A DNA stretch of 64,000 bases from Imbricaverruca yamaguchii (GCA_034440575.1 JAOTOL010001340.1:151501-215500), one strand, 5' to 3'. Positions 33,307 through 46,236 are shown, counted from the first letter of the stretch. The notes: generated from the sequence alone by a model not told the origin. Numbers and translations are program-made.

Positions 33307-34050
33307 GCAACACACCACGAACGTTCACACCAACTTGCAATACATGACCGCGAAACACTCGTAGGAAGCACGTAAATAGCCATCTCCGCATGGCGTTGGA
33401 CGTACATGAGCCGATTTGCTTCCCAGGTAGAAATAATTGGCTACCTAGCGGTGCCGTCAGAGGTAGATGAGCCGACTTGCTTTTGGAAAACAGAAACTAA
33501 AACAAAAAGAAAAGAAAAAAGTAGCTTAATGTAAAACGACTACCCAGAAAAGAGTCGGACGTAGATGAGCCGATTTGCCTTCCGACTCCTAACGTAAATG
33601 GCTACCCAGAGGAACAGCGGACATGGAAAAGCCAAATTATCAAACATCGTACTAGCCAAACTGACAACCCTGCACGGCATGCTTAGACTAACCAGCTGCT
33701 AACAACTAACACGTAGCAGCCGGCGTCAGAGGCGGTATGGATCAGAGGCGGACAAGGAGGCAATTGCCTCCTTTTCCGCACGGTAAAAATCCCTCGGTTC
33801 TCTTCGATAGGAGTAGGCTAAAGCAGGCACCTAACAAAATCAACGCGACACTCTCAAAACCCCTCAACCCCACCAAAAAAAAAAAAATTATTATGTGGAG
33901 GAGCAAAGTAAAATTAAGACCAGTTAGACATCAGGGAGACGTCCCCAACCCAGCCCCCGCCTTCAGCACCCAAAAACTTCGCACAAAGTATAAGATAAAA
34001 TTTCCTCAACGTAAATGTCCACTTGCCTGTACCATGATCGCAACACTAGT
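33307..34050 (+). other. Probable 3' UTR of the I-like LINE
   Basis: Non-coding. Holds three copies of a GATGAGCCGATTTGC-type motif (33404-33419, 33465-33480, 33563-33578) within longer degenerate units that also contain GGCTACC, and a 13-A run at 33878. The end is not marked by a clear poly-A tail or target duplication. Confidence 0.5.
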
Positions 34051-35274
34051 TTCATAGATAGATATGTAACGTGTTCCTTTAAAGGCGACGCAAATGACCT
34101 TTATGGTCCGGCACGCCTAAAAAATAACTCTCCCCCTCCCCGTGGACAGGAAAAGGCGCCCCCTTGAGATAAAAAGGTTCCCCTTGAGCATGCTGGGGTG
34201 GTCCCTCAACCCCGCCTCTCGTACCTTCATGAATTTGCCTTCAAAGGCGTCCCTCTGAAGAAATGTTCCCACCCTCCGTGGAATTTCTATGGTCACGAAC
34301 GGATCCAGACTGGCCGACAGGCCATTCGCCCCTGTTAGAAAGCGTTTAAATCCGGAAAGAAACGACGGTTTTTATTTTGAACTTCGTCCACCTGACCAGC
34401 TGCATCAGTCTCCGGCCGATAGCTAGACCTACGAGCGTCGCCACATTAGGGGGCGAAGTCGCTCCATACTTCCTGAAATTGAGCATTGCGCTTCTGGTGT
34501 TGCATGGACAAAAATCATAACATGGGTTCCTCCTCCGCTAATCAAAATCCGTTGCGACGCTTAATACCCTTGTAGTGTGTTTTGCTTTCAATGTAAACAA
34601 TGTCGTCGAAGTCTGTGTCACGAATTCATTCCAAGGTTCAATATCAAGCTGTATTTATTCGCCAAAATTGTGCTATCAAAATACTCAGACAACGGCATAC
34701 ATGCAAATGGAACACAAATGAGACAGTCGCCAACCAACGACCAAACTGCAATAAATAGTGCGTGCACAAATCCATCAGCAACACCATTTCCGAAGACGAC
34801 TTCACATCCCCTACTCATCAATAGACGCGTAAAGTCGCCATAATCACAGTCTGGCTGTAGCGGCCCGGACCGCACCGCTCCACGCGGCGCCAGGCCGTGT
34901 CGCGTCTCGACCGCCGGCGGTGATGCGGCCCGTCTGAAGACCACAGACGTGCCCATCGGCCCCTCCCGACAAAACCGACAGCCAACAAGGCGGCCAATTG
35001 CAAAACCGGCGCAGAACAGAGTTACACGCGGCATCGCCGCTTTTGTGCGAGCACTCTCGCTGGACTAGAGGTAAACAAGCTCGAAAACGAAACGTAGCGA
35101 GTGACGAATGGTGATGAGGTGACCGCGACAATTGCGTTGTTTCGACGGGTGGGAAATAGCGCCAGTGTTGTGATTCGCGACGTGTGCGGGACAACGGCGG
35201 GGGTGGTGGCGGAGTAACCGTCGACACGGAGTGGGACGCCCCCTCCAATGGAGACATTAGCTTATCATATTTAC
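34051..35274. other. GC-rich unassigned DNA
   Basis: Contains a CpG-rich stretch (34850-35240) that could be an unmethylated island. Overlapping minus-strand frames of 137-138 codons here lack motifs and are explained by composition. Confidence 0.35.
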
Positions 35275-35440
35275 ATCATTCGTTGCAGGTGCCGTGACTG
35301 GTATTCGTTGATTGTTGGTGTTTACGAAGCGTCACCGAGCCCTCACACTGTCAAATCGCAGGCGAAAAGCGGCGATAGGTGGGACTCAAACCCAACACCT
35401 TTCAGACGGGAGACGAGCGTCGTACACCTACACCGGCAAC
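35275..35440 (-). repeat. tRNA-derived SINE, copy B
   Basis: Minus-strand relative of copy A at 15890-16056. B-box-like GTTGGGTTTGAGTCCCACC, then a body starting CTATCGCCGCTTTTCGCC and an end AACACCAACAATCAACGAAT that parallels the AACCAATAACCAACCA end of copy A. The length agrees within a few bases. The head is more decayed than in copy A. Confidence 0.5.
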
Positions 35441-37024
35441 TATCTGGCACACTGCTCTTGCAGATGACCTGCGACGCACACCCTATACAATGCAATCCGG
35501 TGTGCCGCCCACAAGGGAACTGGTCGGGCCAGGTCAATACAACGCATGACTAGATACATGGGGTGGGCAAGACCACCGACCGTGACCGGAGTGGTGCGAT
35601 TACACGACCACTCCTCCCCTGTGACCTTGCCGTGACCTCGCGCACTGGTGGTGGTGCTGTCACCAGGCGACGGCTATACCACTCTACGAATACTATGTCA
35701 CTTCGAGTACGACGTCTAGGTATCAGCTACAATGGCAGACGCAAGCCTCACTCGCAGCCATTCTTACCACAGGTTCAGTCCTCGTGACTGACTGCATCAC
35801 TACATCTCGACCACGTGCTATTGCCTGGCGTTGAATTTTTTTGCCAGACCTAGTGAACGGATCGATACTGGCGCGCACTGTCAGATCGCGCGAACGACTG
35901 GTGTGGCGCACTGGTAGGCGAAGGATGTCGGCAGCGCGTGGCTGGTACAGGACCAGAAAAGTCAGCTGCCGAGCCAGCCCGCACCACGCTTGAAATATCA
36001 ATATGTGCTTGTCACGTCGATATCTGGGCTACAGAACAAAACATGACAACCTGTTTACCTCTCCGATTACTTTTTGACCCAAACTTATTCAAGCCCCGGC
36101 TACGCTGTTTCCACGCGCACACAAAAAAACTGACAATGGGACGAAACGTGAGCATATCGAAGCAACGCTCCTCCCTTCTCACAGACACTCGTAGAGATGA
36201 GATACTGGCCAAATGTAGCAAAACACTTCAACGCACGGGATTATTATGGGAGTTGGTGACAATTTCCCGTCACACGTTATCCATGCTTCAATACGTCAGG
36301 AGTTTAGGCCGGGCAATGTCACGTGGCCAGGTCAGGACCTCAATCATCAGATCATTCGAACTGATCACGCTGCCGAACCACCGCAGGCCGGCACAACACG
36401 GAAGTGCCGCTGTTAATGATTCCACAGCTTCACAGCACTAAGGGCCTCAAATGTTGAGAACTGCACACTAAGGCCCTTTGCTAGGCTGCCAGCAGCCTGG
36501 CAGAAAGCATATATACACGAGTTCAAACACAGCAGCACACAGCACAGCAGCGCGCTGGGCCTGACCAGGCCAGCTGAAAATATCGCGTCTTGCACACCTG
36601 GTGACCTGAAATGGCGCCGGGCGGAAACATTCCGAGACAGCCGCCGCGAAAGTGCACACGTCAATACTCGCACATTTACAACAGTCGGCGTTTGTACTTG
36701 CACGTTGTCACACGGGGTTCGACTCTCACTGGGGTGCCATGGACGGAATCGATAGGGCCACAGTCCGGCCACACGGACGGACTTGTGTATACAATACAGC
36801 ACAAGCTCTCTACGGCTAACAATTGCCATCGGCGGCGCGGAAGCGGCCGCTGGCGGCGGTCAGGCAGCACTCACTGCCGCGCGCCGCTTCACAATTTTAC
36901 ATCCGCCAACGCCACTATGTACAAAATGTGTCCGACTGTCGTGCGTCGCGTTGCCAAAGTCCCGCGTAACGTCACAAACAGCACACAGACACGGACACAC
37001 ACACGCACATAGTACGCAGGCACA
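35441..37024. other. Unassigned intergenic DNA
   Basis: No gene recognised. Several 130-170 codon frames overlap on both strands without motifs or a consistent start. Confidence 0.35.
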
Positions 37025-37143
37025 TAGGTGACGTCATGCGGTCGCCTGTACGGCTGTGACGCCATGGTGTGACGTCGCACGGCTGCGTCATCATTGTATG
37101 ACGTCACACGGTCGCGGCGCCGTGGCCTGACGTCACACGGCCG
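37025..37143. repeat. 29-bp repeat carrying CRE-type TGACGTCA sites
   Basis: Five related units with TGACGTCA at 37029, 37099 and 37128, and one-base variants TGACGCCA at 37057 and TGACGTCG at 37070. The spacing is mostly 28-29 bp, with CACGGTCGCGGCGCCG-like spacers. TGACGTCA is the palindromic site bound by CREB/ATF factors, so the cluster could be regulatory. It could equally be a minisatellite that happens to contain the site. Confidence 0.6.
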
Positions 37144-37780
37144 CTCACAGTTTCATGACGAGCTGCGATAGGATATTGGAGTAGTTGTGCTCGATGCTCA
37201 GAGATGGCAGGCAGATTGATTCGCGGTCGACCCCGCCCGGGATCTGCACCACGGAGAGGATCTGCCGGACAAGATGATGTCAGCTGCCGACCAGGACCAC
37301 TGGCTGCGTGGGCGCGACGTTCTGTTCAGGGCCCACACGAGGGAATTTGGGGGGGGGAAAGGCTTCTTGGCAAAGCCCGATAGATGGCCCATGTGGCCCT
37401 CATTAATCCTCAACACTTTATAACTGCATGAGCTAATCTCCAGCGTTTTCGATGACAAATCTCGGTGCAGTAGTGCGGCACAGTGTCATCCTCCTGCTAC
37501 TTTTAACGAGCCCTGACATTCCTCTTTGATACATATCCGAACAGGCCAACCCTCACTCCACTGATGCTTATGAGGGTCAGACCACGCCGCGTTATGGGCG
37601 ATCGTTGCCCACTTCCCTTCCTCGGATGGGGCACCAGCGAGGCCGGAACAGTGACGTGAAAGAGGCCGAGTCAATGACAGCAAACAGCTGCTCTATTGGC
37701 GCCTGTTCGCGGAAAAATGCGACTCGAGGTTTACCCGGGTGCATTAAACGGATTGTGGTGCCTAGTGGACCGGCACATCG
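37144..37780. other. Unassigned intergenic DNA
   Basis: No gene recognised. A run of nine G lies near 37350. Confidence 0.35.
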
Positions 37781-38083
37781 CTGTCCGGCCGTCTGTCAGA
37801 AGCGTGTCTGACCTGACCGAGAGCAGTCACACGACGTGGAGTCTGTCCGGCCGTCTGTCAGGAGCGTGTCTGACCTGACCGAGAGCAGTCACACGACGTG
37901 GAGTCTGTCCGGCCGTCTGTCAGGAGCGTGTCTGACCTGACCGAGAGCAGTCACACGACGTGGAGTCTGTCCGGCCGTCTGTCAGGAGCGTGTCTGACCC
38001 GACCAAGAGCAGTCACACGACGTGGAGTCTGTCCGGCCGTCTGTCAGGAGCGTGTCTGACCTGACCGAGAGCAGTCACACGAC
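37781..38083 (+). repeat. 62-bp minisatellite (about 4.9 units)
   Basis: Unit starts at 37781, 37843, 37905, 37967 and 38029. The core is CTGTCCGGCCGTCTGTCAGG, AGCGTGTCTGACCTGACCGA, GAGCAGTCACACGACGTGG. Units differ by only a few bases, so it is recent. Confidence 0.95.
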
Positions 38084-38866
38084 GGACTGATGGCAATCGG
38101 CGCTGATTTTGGATAGAGGGCGGACGGAAGGGCTCCTATGTCTGTTTTCCATCTAACAGCATACGCACAACATAAGCCACACGAATTTGGTGTGACGTGT
38201 ACCGCCGTCCGGCCGTCGCGACGCCCATAGCGCCGATACGAACAGGCTCGGCAGCTCTTCAGGAGCACATTATTGGAATACTGCCCGTATGTGTGTAAAC
38301 ATCACGATGTACTTGCGAGGCGAATGATGCGTACTGAGCACGTGCAAGAAATGAGATTTCCCACTGACCGTCTCTGCCATAACCACGGATCAATAGAATA
38401 TATTCCTAATACGTTTTTTTCTTCTTCGGAATTCACTGTACCTGTGTCTGCAAGAAATCAATGAACCTGAGCCGCCTAACATCCCTGGGCCATTTTCTCC
38501 CGCGGTGGAGCACGTGCTCCTACATAGCGCGATCTGAGCGACCCACCACCAGCTGGGAATATGAACGGACAAACATCACCGTGTTGTCTGTCAGCGCGCC
38601 CCCTCCCTCCTGGTACCCAATTAGCGAAGGTTTGTCACACCAGCTCGGCCAAGGTCGGCCAAGGTCAGATGGGGCTTCAGGGGGCAAGGGTGGACGGCGA
38701 CTTGGCATGGTCATCCATGTTGGCAGGTACACACCTGAGACTACGCCAGCGTGCGTGGAGGGCCAGCGGAAGGTACGAACCGTCCGTCGTTCCTGTGTTG
38801 TTTGGGGTGGGGAGTGCGAAGAGCTCCACAACACTATCGCTTGAGCAGAAGACTGCATCGAAAGAA

Positions 38867-39165
<299 letters not shown>

Positions 39166-41366
39166 CATATCTAGCGTACCCCTGACGTGGGTGGGCGTCG
39201 CAGTGACTCACCTCCCCACCTCCCCGGCCTGATTGTAACAGTGATCACATCTAATTCCCGGATGACGTGATCCACCCCCTACCGCCGCGCCCAGCCTGCG
39301 GCCGGTGCCACGCCATTAGATCGTCGAGTTTCGGCCCCCAGTCGGCGGAGAACACTCAGGCAGCAGCCGCCATAGCGGCCGCCGACTACGCCTTCTCCGA
39401 GTCCGTGAGGAGGCGCTGTGTCAGGCCACGGCCCGGCCAATCACAGGTCGAGCTCGACGATCAATCCTGGGATGCCAGCGGCGCCGACCAATCGGCAGGC
39501 TGGCATTTTGTGAGTCACAAAACGGAGAGCGATCAGACGGGCGATTACTACATTTCTTTGGGGACTATTTTCCGCTTGAGTCAGCTTCCCTGCGACAGAA
39601 ACCAAAACAGTCTCTGGTTGCGGTCTCCTTGTGGCGCCAGACAATCGACGTGATAGTTCACCACTGATGGCCACTTGGCTGACCCAAGCTGCGGGTGTAC
39701 ACCTCTCCACCTATTGTATTTCGATCGGGCCAGATGCCACACATCGATACTAGCACGCGTGCAGCAATCAATCACGAACGAATAAAACAGCAGCCCTCCA
39801 GGCGGCGCTGCTGACGGATATACACGAATACGTACACCTTCTGCAGCAGCGGAACGCGGTACCCGCATGCGCCAAAAGTATCCGCGAAAGAAGTTACATG
39901 AGCCAACAGCAAGTCCGACGACGTATGTCGTGTTCCCGCTACCCCATCACTGCGAGCAGACACCTGGTGCACTAGCTGGACAAGGACACCTCGCCCAAGC
40001 CAGAAGCACTACATTGATAGCTGGATCAGTTGAACACGAAACACACTCGCACTTCGCGGGGTGCAGGTGTGCCGAAGGAAATGTCTCCGCAATGTGTGGT
40101 TCTCTAAACCCTTCACTGAAGAACCCGTATGAATTGCACAATCCAGCTGATGCTTTTACTAAAGCAGAAGTAATATCTTGATGACCATATGTTGAGTGTG
40201 CGGAGTTCTTTTAGGAGAGCACGCGAAAAAGATGTAAGTATCCATATGTAAGCTCGAGACATCTGCTACATCATGTTACGTCTCATTATCGAATGGTACG
40301 GTTCTTTCAGTAAAGTAATTTTTATTAAATCAGAGCAAAAACGGTTTGGTTTGGGAGGATCTTCGGTGTCCGCTCACTTCTCGCTACCCGGAGTGTTTGA
40401 GTAATGAACGTAATGAACGGTACTGCCTCAAATTGTGATCGTATTCTCCATCATGTTAGTTGAGAAGTGCCAACTATGTAAAATGAGCATGGTAAGAAAT
40501 GCGGACCATCTGGCATGACGTTTTATTGAAACGTCTCCAACCACTCTTTCCGTGTTGGTGTTGCGAAATGATTGCCAATAGATGCTGGAATGCAATCAAT
40601 AATTATAATATTAGCTTAATAATTTAAGATGTCACATACCCTACGTCAGACGAAGCTTCTACAAGCGAATGCATTTCCTTGAGTACCACCATACTCTTCA
40701 CGAAATGGCAGCCATGCTCGTTTCCAAACATAACTCTAATTGAACATGTGTAGCTGGTCGCAATCTCTGCGAACACTGCATTCGTTTTTGCCGATACTGC
40801 TGATGGCTGATGATTCAGCTGCTCTACAATACGCCATTCTCATAGTCAGGGGCGTCAATTTCTGCACATCATCCAAGGGGAAAATGCATCGAGGAATCTG
40901 GAGCACCGAAATCGATCGGAGGCTGCCATAGGGACCATTAAATTATTGAATTACTAGATGGCCGAGCTGACGTTCGGTGGAGAGGGAGACGCCAAGGCCC
41001 TTGATCAATACACGAAACGATATCGATCTTCGTAATTTCCAGCAGCATATCACTATGGAGCCGGCGCATTGAAAGAACATCTCCAAGGTAGAGGCATGTC
41101 GACGATGAAGGAGGGGCGAGATTGTAACCAGGCGGGAGTATATCAGGGCCGCAACACAGCGTGGCACATATTCTAATCCAACAATTTGGCACAGTGCCTT
41201 AGCCTTGAGGGTCGATAATGCCTTCACGTGCTAGCATTTAATGACATCATTTTGATACTTTACCTATATCATCACAACATTCATCGCGAAATGCTTTTAA
41301 TTTTTGTTCATAGGTGTTGGCGACGGAACTTCAGCTGGCGGGCAACTTTCATGCACGGTGTAATGC
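39166..41366. other. Unassigned intergenic DNA
   Basis: GC-rich to about 39.7 kb, then AT-rich. No gene, RNA or repeat that I can support. Confidence 0.35.
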
Positions 41367-41433
41367 GGGCGGACCCCGGCGGACCCCGGGGGACCTGGCG
41401 GACCCTGGCGGACCCTGGCGGACCCCGGCGAAC
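41367..41433 (+). repeat. 10-bp minisatellite GGACCCTGGC
   Basis: About seven tandem copies of GGACCCCGGC/GGACCCTGGC. Confidence 0.9.
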
Positions 41434-41546
41434 GGGCCTAGTGGTAGCAGATATCCCAAACTCCACACTTCCGACTATAGGTGGCAAATGTATCGACAGA
41501 AATTCCAGTCGGAAAAGCCCGCTCAAGACCGACATAATTTGTTTAC

Positions 41547-41720
41547 GTCTCTGGGATATTACGGGTCTTTTAACCAGTCTCTCGGATATTACCGGTCTTT
41601 TAAACAGTCTCTTGGATATTACCGGTCTCTTGATACCGGATATTACTGGACCGCTGTCTCTGAGATACTACCGATCTTTTGACCGGTCTCTGAGACAATA
41701 CCGGCCTTTCGACCGATCAT
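41547..41720 (+). repeat. 30-bp minisatellite (about 6 units)
   Basis: Units at 41547, 41577, 41607, 41656 and 41686 built on GTCTCTCGGATATTACCGGT followed by CTTTTAAACA. The 49-bp gap at 41607-41656 is one unit plus a partial duplicate. Confidence 0.85.
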
Positions 41721-43799
41721 TTAAAGCACATAGTAAAGTATTGGAACAAAATATAAAATATAAAACCAAGTGTTGACTTGGTAAATTATGATTACAATCG
41801 CGTTGCATGGGAATTGCAATCCAACGCTGCATTTTGCGGATTGTACGAATAGTACATCTCATGTGCAACAAAGTTTCTAAAAATGTACTCTTTTAGCCGT
41901 AAAATATGTATGCTGGCATAGTAGCATAATGCTGGTCTGTAACTGCAAATGCTGTGACCCCGTAAGGCAGCCGACATGCAACTCATGAACTTGAGCCGGC
42001 CGGTGGCTTGCCGACGGCCCGCGCCGCGGTAGCGGCCGGACGTGAGTTTAAAGTCCAATGGCCAGGCGCGTTGCGGTCGTCTACGGGGCGGCTAAATGTC
42101 ACCTGACTGTTCGTCACCAGGTGGCATCGCCGGGTTACATCGGAAATGAAACGACATTTGACTACCAATTGGAATCTGGGCTCAAAATACGTCACTACTA
42201 AGTAGCAAATCAGAAAGTGACGAATCGTCTTGAGTCGTGTGCCGAGAGCTAGGACGGTGTTCCAGACACCCGCTGGCAGTGCGCCCCGGACTGTCAAGCC
42301 GCACTGGTGGGTTTTTTGCAGTCGGACGCGTCGACAAATTGAATATCTGTCTTTCGGCCCATAAATTTAGAACTTCCAACATTTACTGTCGGCGGTGTCA
42401 TCGAACCATTATTTCAACATCCTTTTGAAGTGTATGAATTGTCGTTTATTACCGTTTAATTACTTTTAACTTCACAATACATCCAGTGCAGCATAGCAGA
42501 ACTTTCGGAGTTGTCGCGACGCGCGATTCTACTAGACTGCATCAAGTGCCTACAAGGACGACATTTTCTACACAGGGTCAAAATGCAGACCTTCCCGTTT
42601 ATTGTCAAAATTCTGATGATATTGGTCTAACATCAACTTCCCATTGTTTACATTAATCACTGATATGTCCTGCTTTACTATTTGGTTTCCTGGCATGAAA
42701 ATGTCACTTAAAAAACAGTTCCAGTTAGCATGATCGGTACGATCAATATGAAAATTCACATGTTTCAATTGGTGCTTGATATACATTTTGCCAGTCTTAG
42801 ATGCCTGCCTGAGTAAGTCGCACAGAAAACCAAACCTTAGAGCATTGGTGATCCACTATGTTTTTGAACGTCACTTGATATTTCTCGTATGCTTGCAATC
42901 AACAATGTGTGTGACCCCAACAACTGGTTGAACTCATAAGCATATTAAAATGGATGCTAAGTAAACGGCGCATCGTGCGCAGCCCTCGTCGTGTCATACG
43001 AAGATGCACCATCGGTAGCCCTCACACGGCGTCTATGCAGTGACACATTATTTGTGTAATAAGGTTGAATATACCATCTACTGGACACTGCAGAGACATT
43101 CTACCCAAATAATTATGGACATAATGTTTCTTGATGTGGGTTTATGAAGTCTACATGCCTCGTTTCTAACGGTGTCGTGTGTATCATGCTTATGCACACT
43201 ATTGCAGATCGTGATACATAAATATCTCGGACCTAACGTTATTTCAGATAAAGAGATCACCAATGCTGTGGTCTGCCATTCAATTTAAGTTGCTGATAGC
43301 ATGACATTGTTATCAAAGTTATTAACTGAAGTTTCCCTAAATTAGGAATCGTTATAAAAAAAAGTTATATGCATGCTATGGGCTCAAAAATGAGCCTCAA
43401 GGACTTCAACGATATCATAAGCGAAATAATCGTTTCCATGGTGGTTCGACATCTTCTAGAACTGGTTTCGACATCTCACACCTAACGAAACATCCATATT
43501 TTAACGTTGCGTCTACGGCTATGGCGGTCACATTTAACGGCGCCTCCTGGCTCGCATCCACCACGCCACAACTTCATCAACACCAATTGTGATTAGTCCA
43601 CTGCTTCGAAGTGGGGTTGAATCAAGCTGTATTAACGAAGCAAATGAAGTCGAAGAAAAATGCAGTGCACGGAAAATATGACAAACTATAGAATTAAACA
43701 CGTCTATTAAAATGTATTACACGCAAAATACAATTGCATGCTTTAAAATAAATATCAAATGACAGCTGGAGGCTTCGTAACTTTTCCGTCAGCACTTCT
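41721..43799. other. Unassigned intergenic DNA
   Basis: No supportable gene or RNA. Composition is AT-rich apart from a GC-rich patch near 41990-42130. Confidence 0.35.
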
Positions 43800-44897
43800 G
43801 CGTGGCGGATCGTGGCGGGTCATGGCTGACCGTGCCTGGTCGTGGCGGACCGTGCCTGGTCGTGGCGGACCGTGCCTGGTCGTGGCGGACTGTGGCGGGT
43901 CGTGGCGGACCGTGCCTGGTCGTGGCGGACTGTGCCTGGTCGTGGCGGACCGTGCCTGGTCGTGGCGGACTGTGGCGGGTCGTGGCGGACCGTGCCTGGT
44001 CGTGGCGGACCGCGCCTGGTCGTGGCGGACCGTCCCTGGTCGTGGCGGACTGTGGCGGGTCGTGGCGGACTGTGGCGGATTGTGGTGGACTGTGCCTGGT
44101 CGTGCCTGGTCGTGGCGGATCGTGGCGGGCTGTGGCGGGTCGTGGAGGACTGTGGCGGGTCGTGGTGGACCGTGCCTGGTCGTAGCGGACTGTGGCAGGT
44201 CGTGGCAGATTGGCGGGTCGTGGCGGACTGTGGCGGGTCGTGGCGGGTCGTGGCGGACTGTGGCGGGTCGTGGCGGACTGTGGCGGGTCGTGGTGGACCG
44301 TGCCTGGTCGTAGCGGACTGTGGCAGGTCGTGGCAGATTGGCGGGTCGTGGCGGACTGTGGCGGGTCGTGACGGGTCGTGGCGGACTGTGGCGAGTCGTG
44401 ACGGGTCGTGGCGGACTGTGGCAGGTCGTGGCAGACTGGCGGGTCGTGGCGGACTGTGGCGAGTCGTGGCGGGTCGTAGCGGACTGTGGCAGGTCGTGGC
44501 GGACTGTGCCTGGTCGTGGCGGACTGTGCCTGGTCGTGGCGGACTGTGCCTGGTCGTGGCGGACTGTGCCTGGTCGTGGCGGACTGTGGCAGACTGTGGT
44601 GGGTCGTGGCAGACTGTGGTGGGTCGTGGCGGACTGTGGTGGGTCGTGGTAGACTGTGGTGGGTCGTGGCAGACTGTGGCGGGTCGTGGCGGACTGTGGC
44701 GGGTCGTGGCAGACTGTGGTGGGTCGTGGCAGACTGGCGAGTCGTGGCAGACTGTGGCGAACTGTGCCTGGTCGTGGCAGGTCGTGCCTGGTCGTGGCAG
44801 GTCGTGGCAGGTCGTGGCAGGTCGTGGCAGGTCGTGGCAGGTCATGGCAGGTCGTGGCGGACTGTGGTGGCCTGTGGCGGCCCGTGGCGGCCCGTGC
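43800..44897 (+). repeat. 1.1-kb minisatellite of 10/20-bp units
   Basis: About 55 units of 20 bp, each a pair of related decamers: CGTGGCGGAC plus TGTGGCGGGT, CGTGCCTGGT or variants. Neighbouring variants form blocks (CGTGCCTGGT-rich left part, TGTGGTGGGT-rich right part). A segment of at least 80 bp is duplicated with a 128-bp offset (44161 and 44289). Stop-free units open four or more long frames on both strands, including 393 and 362 codons; none is a gene. The plus strand is rich in G-runs. Confidence 0.95.
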
Positions 44898-46023
44898 CGG
44901 ACCTATCACGTTTTGTTGTTGGAACCTTAGCGACAATTTGGGATAAAGAACGAGTGGAATATTAGCAAAATATGCAAAAGTTAGCTATATTTGCATGCAC
45001 ATGGCTGGGATAAGCTGCTGATCTTGAAGGCTGCGTATCCTCAAGGGTAAGAAAGAGAGGCGCTAGGATGAAACTGGTGCCGAACGGATTTGATACAAAC
45101 TTACCAGGCTGAGTGTTGTTTACTTGATTTTTCTCTGTTTCTTTTTGTGCAAAAAAAATGTGAAAACTTCTTGAATTTAATATATTTGCAACCTCTCTGA
45201 ACAACTAGAAACACTGATACAGTGTTTCTATGGAGTATGGGGTAACACCTAGTCCTGTAACTTGCTTGATCAATGAATGATTACATCACCATCATCATCG
45301 ACAATTCACCAGACGCGAATATATTCATTATTAAGTTCCTGAGCAACATAAGAGGCTACTGTTTGCATATTGATTTCGATAAATACGTGCTCATATGCCG
45401 GTGTGAAGCTAAGGGGCTGAAAATTGAGGAACCATTATCTGTGTTATTACTTGGGCATTAGCTATTGTTGCAAGCCATAACTTTGTTGACTATGCAATGA
45501 CCTAGCTTGCTCAGACTCAGATAAAAGAAAAACCTGATTAGAAAGCTGGTTAGAAACAGTCAGAATTTACTTGGACAATCCTGTGGCTCGGACAGATCTG
45601 ATATCAACTGACCTCATCTGATGTCAGACATCTGCCATAAATTAGGATGACTTCGCGCAAGCACAACAGTTTCTGTGAGAGGAAATTAACAGTTTGAAGC
45701 TATTTCTTTAGGATGTTCAAAGATACTAGCCTCAGTAATTGATAAAAACAGCAGTTCACTGAAGACATAGGTGAATAGGTCACATATGAATATACAAGAC
45801 ATATATTTATATGAAAAATACGCTGGTACGGCTCTACATACCAAAAAGCAACCCGATCTCTTGACTGCACTTCACATCGTGTTGGCTTTCCCCTATCCAG
45901 GCCCGGTCACAGCATATTGCTCTTCGATCCTAAAATCCTGCGAATCTGTCGCCTCTCGTCCCGACAATTGAGTCGAAGACAGTGTACGACCACCAATGCC
46001 GATCAATAAACCCAGCCCTAGTG
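44898..46023. other. Unassigned intergenic DNA
   Basis: No gene or repeat recognised. Confidence 0.35.
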
Positions 46024-46236
46024 GTCCAGTTGACCCCGCCTCAGTCGACATAACAGTTGATGACCCCCGCCTCAATCGACAGGACAGTTGACGCCCGCCT
46101 CAGTCGACAGCTCGGTTGATGACCCCCGCCTCAGTCGACAAGACAGTTGAGGCCCGCCTCAGTCGACAGCTCGGTTGATGACGCCCGCCTCAGTCGACAG
46201 GACAGTTGACGACCCCCGCCTCAGTCGATAGCTGAG
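46024..46236 (+). repeat. 31/28-bp alternating minisatellite, array 1
   Basis: TCAGTCGACA-containing units at 46041, 46072, 46100, 46131, 46159, 46190 and 46221. Spacing alternates 31, 28, 31, 28, 31, 31, with GACAGTTGA and AGCTCGGTTGATGA spacers alternating. Array 2 at 48661 has the same unit, orientation and alternation. Confidence 0.9.

Larger units (their letters stand above)
29040..34050 (+). mobile_element. I-like LINE with RNase H, 5'-truncated and split by a TTAA element
   Basis: Order on the plus strand: linker and RT N-terminus (from about 29040), RT palm with FADD, a 1344-bp insertion at 30322-31665, RT thumb and connection, RNase H, a C-terminal Cys/His block, then a 3' UTR with repeated motifs. 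The endonuclease is missing. An RNase H domain after the RT is known for the I, Ingi, Loa and Tad groups, so 'I-like' is the cautious label. The 3' limit near 34050 is approximate; a 13-A run is at 33878. Confidence 0.75.

Noticed and set aside
34618..35257. CpG-rich region with 137-138 codon minus frames as a host gene promoter and first exon
   Set aside because: No consistent reading frame, donor site or downstream exon; composition explains the frames.
43755..44965. Very long open frames on both strands (up to 393 codons), Thr/Pro/His-rich or Trp/Gly/Arg-rich
   Set aside because: They lie wholly inside a 10/20-bp tandem array whose unit has no stops in several frames; not genes.
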